From the NCBI GenBank assembly GCA_017983695.1, contig JAGOAX010000001.1, forward strand, positions 62,001 through 126,000: 64,000 bases of DNA. The letters run 5' to 3'. This DNA comes from Ferruginibacter sp. Its GTDB lineage: Bacteria > Bacteroidota > Bacteroidia > Chitinophagales > Chitinophagaceae. This document shows positions 63,179-64,000 of the stretch, piece by piece; positions within the stretch are counted from its first letter, which is position 1; the number at the start of each line of letters is the position of its first letter. Under the pieces are notes generated by a model. That model was not told the DNA's origin and searched no databases. It worked only from the letters and a program-made list of their open reading frames with translations. Both the position numbers and the translations under genes were made by a program.

Positions 63179-64000
63179 TTAAAACTGATAGGTTGCTGCT
63201 ACAGTAAAACTGCCGGTTGATTTAGTTGTGGTTGTAGCATTTTTATAAAAAACAGCATTCCCTGCATTATCAAATCTAAACTCAGGAATTATAATAAGAT
63301 GATTATCTATTTTAAAATCAACAGACAATGTTGGTGCAAATACATTTTTAAAACCCAGGTACTGGTCTTCGTCGCCAATATATTCTGCCCTTAAGGTAAG
63401 GCCAACCCAATTTACAGGATCTGCAGTAAGGTATAAAGCTACACCGCTCCAGTTGGATGTTGTAAATTTTCCGGTACTGTCTGCTAATTTCACTGATTGC
63501 ACTGTGCCATTTAATCCTACACTAAATTTACTGCTTACTGCATAAGTTGCCACAATATCGCCTTGTACTATTTTTTTTGTATCGATTTGTTTGCCACCCA
63601 CAAAATTAAAATACGCTTTTAATTTATCATCCTTTGTTGCGGTAGAAAATTGTGCAATAATTGATTTAGGCATTGCAGGTGCAGAGCGGTAATCGGTGGG
63701 ATTGGAAACCCCAAGCATCAATGCATTTTTCCCACCCAAAATAATATCTGCTTTAAGTCCTGTATGCGTAAACGGTCCGTTGGTAAACATGTAACTCATA
63801 CTGTAGTTCCTGTTCAAATAAGGATCCACCATTTCATAACCTACATGTGTAGCCCAAGTACCTAATGTAACTTTAATTTTTGCTGACGGCGCATAAGCAA
63901 GGTAAGCCTGCTTTAATGCAAACCTTGTATTGGCATCATTGTATGCAAATTCTTCTGCTCTGTTGCCAAAGCCTAAATCAAGTGTGGCGCTTACTTTGCC
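63179..64000 (-). CDS. Outer-membrane beta-barrel porin (BBP2/OmpL-like), N-terminus cut by window edge
   Basis: The reading frame is open from 63179 to the right edge (273 residues visible). An internal ATG at 63832 gives only 217 aa; the codons before it (LAYAPSAKIKVTLGTWATHVGYE) clearly continue the barrel, so the gene is partial. Alternating strands and a final YQF C-terminus fit an outer-membrane porin; the family is probably putative beta-barrel porin-2. Placed just upstream of split kdpD, as in other Bacteroidota kdp operons, it may pass K+ or be co-regulated by it. Confidence 0.82.
   Translation of the reverse strand, partial: GKVSATLDLGFGNRAEEFAYNDANTRFALKQAYLAYAPSAKIKVTLGTWATHVGYEMVDPYLNRNYSMSYMFTNGPFTHTGLKADIILGGKNALMLGVSNPTDYRSAPAMPKSIIAQFSTATKDDKLKAYFNFVGGKQIDTKKIVQGDIVATYAVSSKFSVGLNGTVQSVKLADSTGKFTTSNWSGVALYLTADPVNWVGLTLRAEYIGDEDQYLGFKNVFAPTLSVDFKIDNHLIIIPEFRFDNAGNAVFYKNATTTTKSTGSFTVAATYQF

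Overview
The window looks like the chromosome of a Bacteroidota member, most likely a Chitinophagaceae relative. The evidence is a SusC/SusD pair, a hybrid two-component regulator of the HTCS type, TAnnTTTG -7 boxes, almost no Shine-Dalgarno sites, a tmRNA tag starting with Gly, a Bacteroidota-type arginine operon with ArgF', and AT-rich DNA with many short A/T-rich intergenic repeats. The genus assignment is inference. I see no rRNA, CRISPR array, prophage or complete insertion sequence.

1-11.7 kb (all minus strand): a probable beta-1,4-galactan operon. It holds a GH2-GH53 fusion and a GH53 lipoprotein, preceded by a planctomycete-type set: a PSD1/DUF1549/DUF1553 cytochrome, a DUF1501 protein, a Tat-exported TIM-barrel isomerase-like protein and a DUF2231 cytochrome with leucine-rich repeats. 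11.7-13.3 kb: a solitary HAD phosphatase and a thioredoxin-like protein. 13.3-25.4 kb: a fructan locus made of GH32, SusD, SusC, fructokinase and an MFS sugar porter, divergent from a one-protein HTCS sensor-regulator. GH32 cuts fructan, SusCD imports fragments, MFS and fructokinase take fructose into glycolysis, and the HTCS senses sugar.

25.4-29.3 kb: tmRNA, a membrane MutS-like ATPase and RseP. 29.4-39.3 kb: dxr and an apparently complete arginine operon (GNAT-argG-argC-argD-argF'-argB-argE-argH). A small four-helix-bundle gene sits between argE and argH, bracketed by perfect 19-bp inverted repeats. 39.7-54.7 kb: mostly housekeeping genes: a Gfo/Idh/MocA oxidoreductase, GH3-like synthetase, MtaB, a HemC-HemD fusion, tRNA-Val, a Gcr-type membrane protein, ClpS, RDD protein, tryptophan dioxygenase, porin-like barrel and YebC. 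A DUF4062 protein with a winged-helix-like middle is also there, followed by a FISUMP protein.

54.9-64 kb: tRNA-Leu(UAA), tRNA-Gly, a glycosyltransferase and a histidine kinase. Next comes a composite locus in which a GIY-YIG nuclease gene lies between a broken 5' half-copy of tRNA-Leu(GAG) and the intact tRNA-Leu(GAG). Then come lpxB, a small membrane protein, msrB, and a split KdpD (separate KdpD-N/Usp and kinase genes) beside a porin that runs off the window.

The most unusual structures are the GIY-YIG/tRNA-Leu duplication (57.8-58.2 kb), the inverted-repeat four-helix-bundle cassette in the arginine operon (31.9-32.3 kb), and the stand-alone DUF4062 protein (52.7-53.9 kb).
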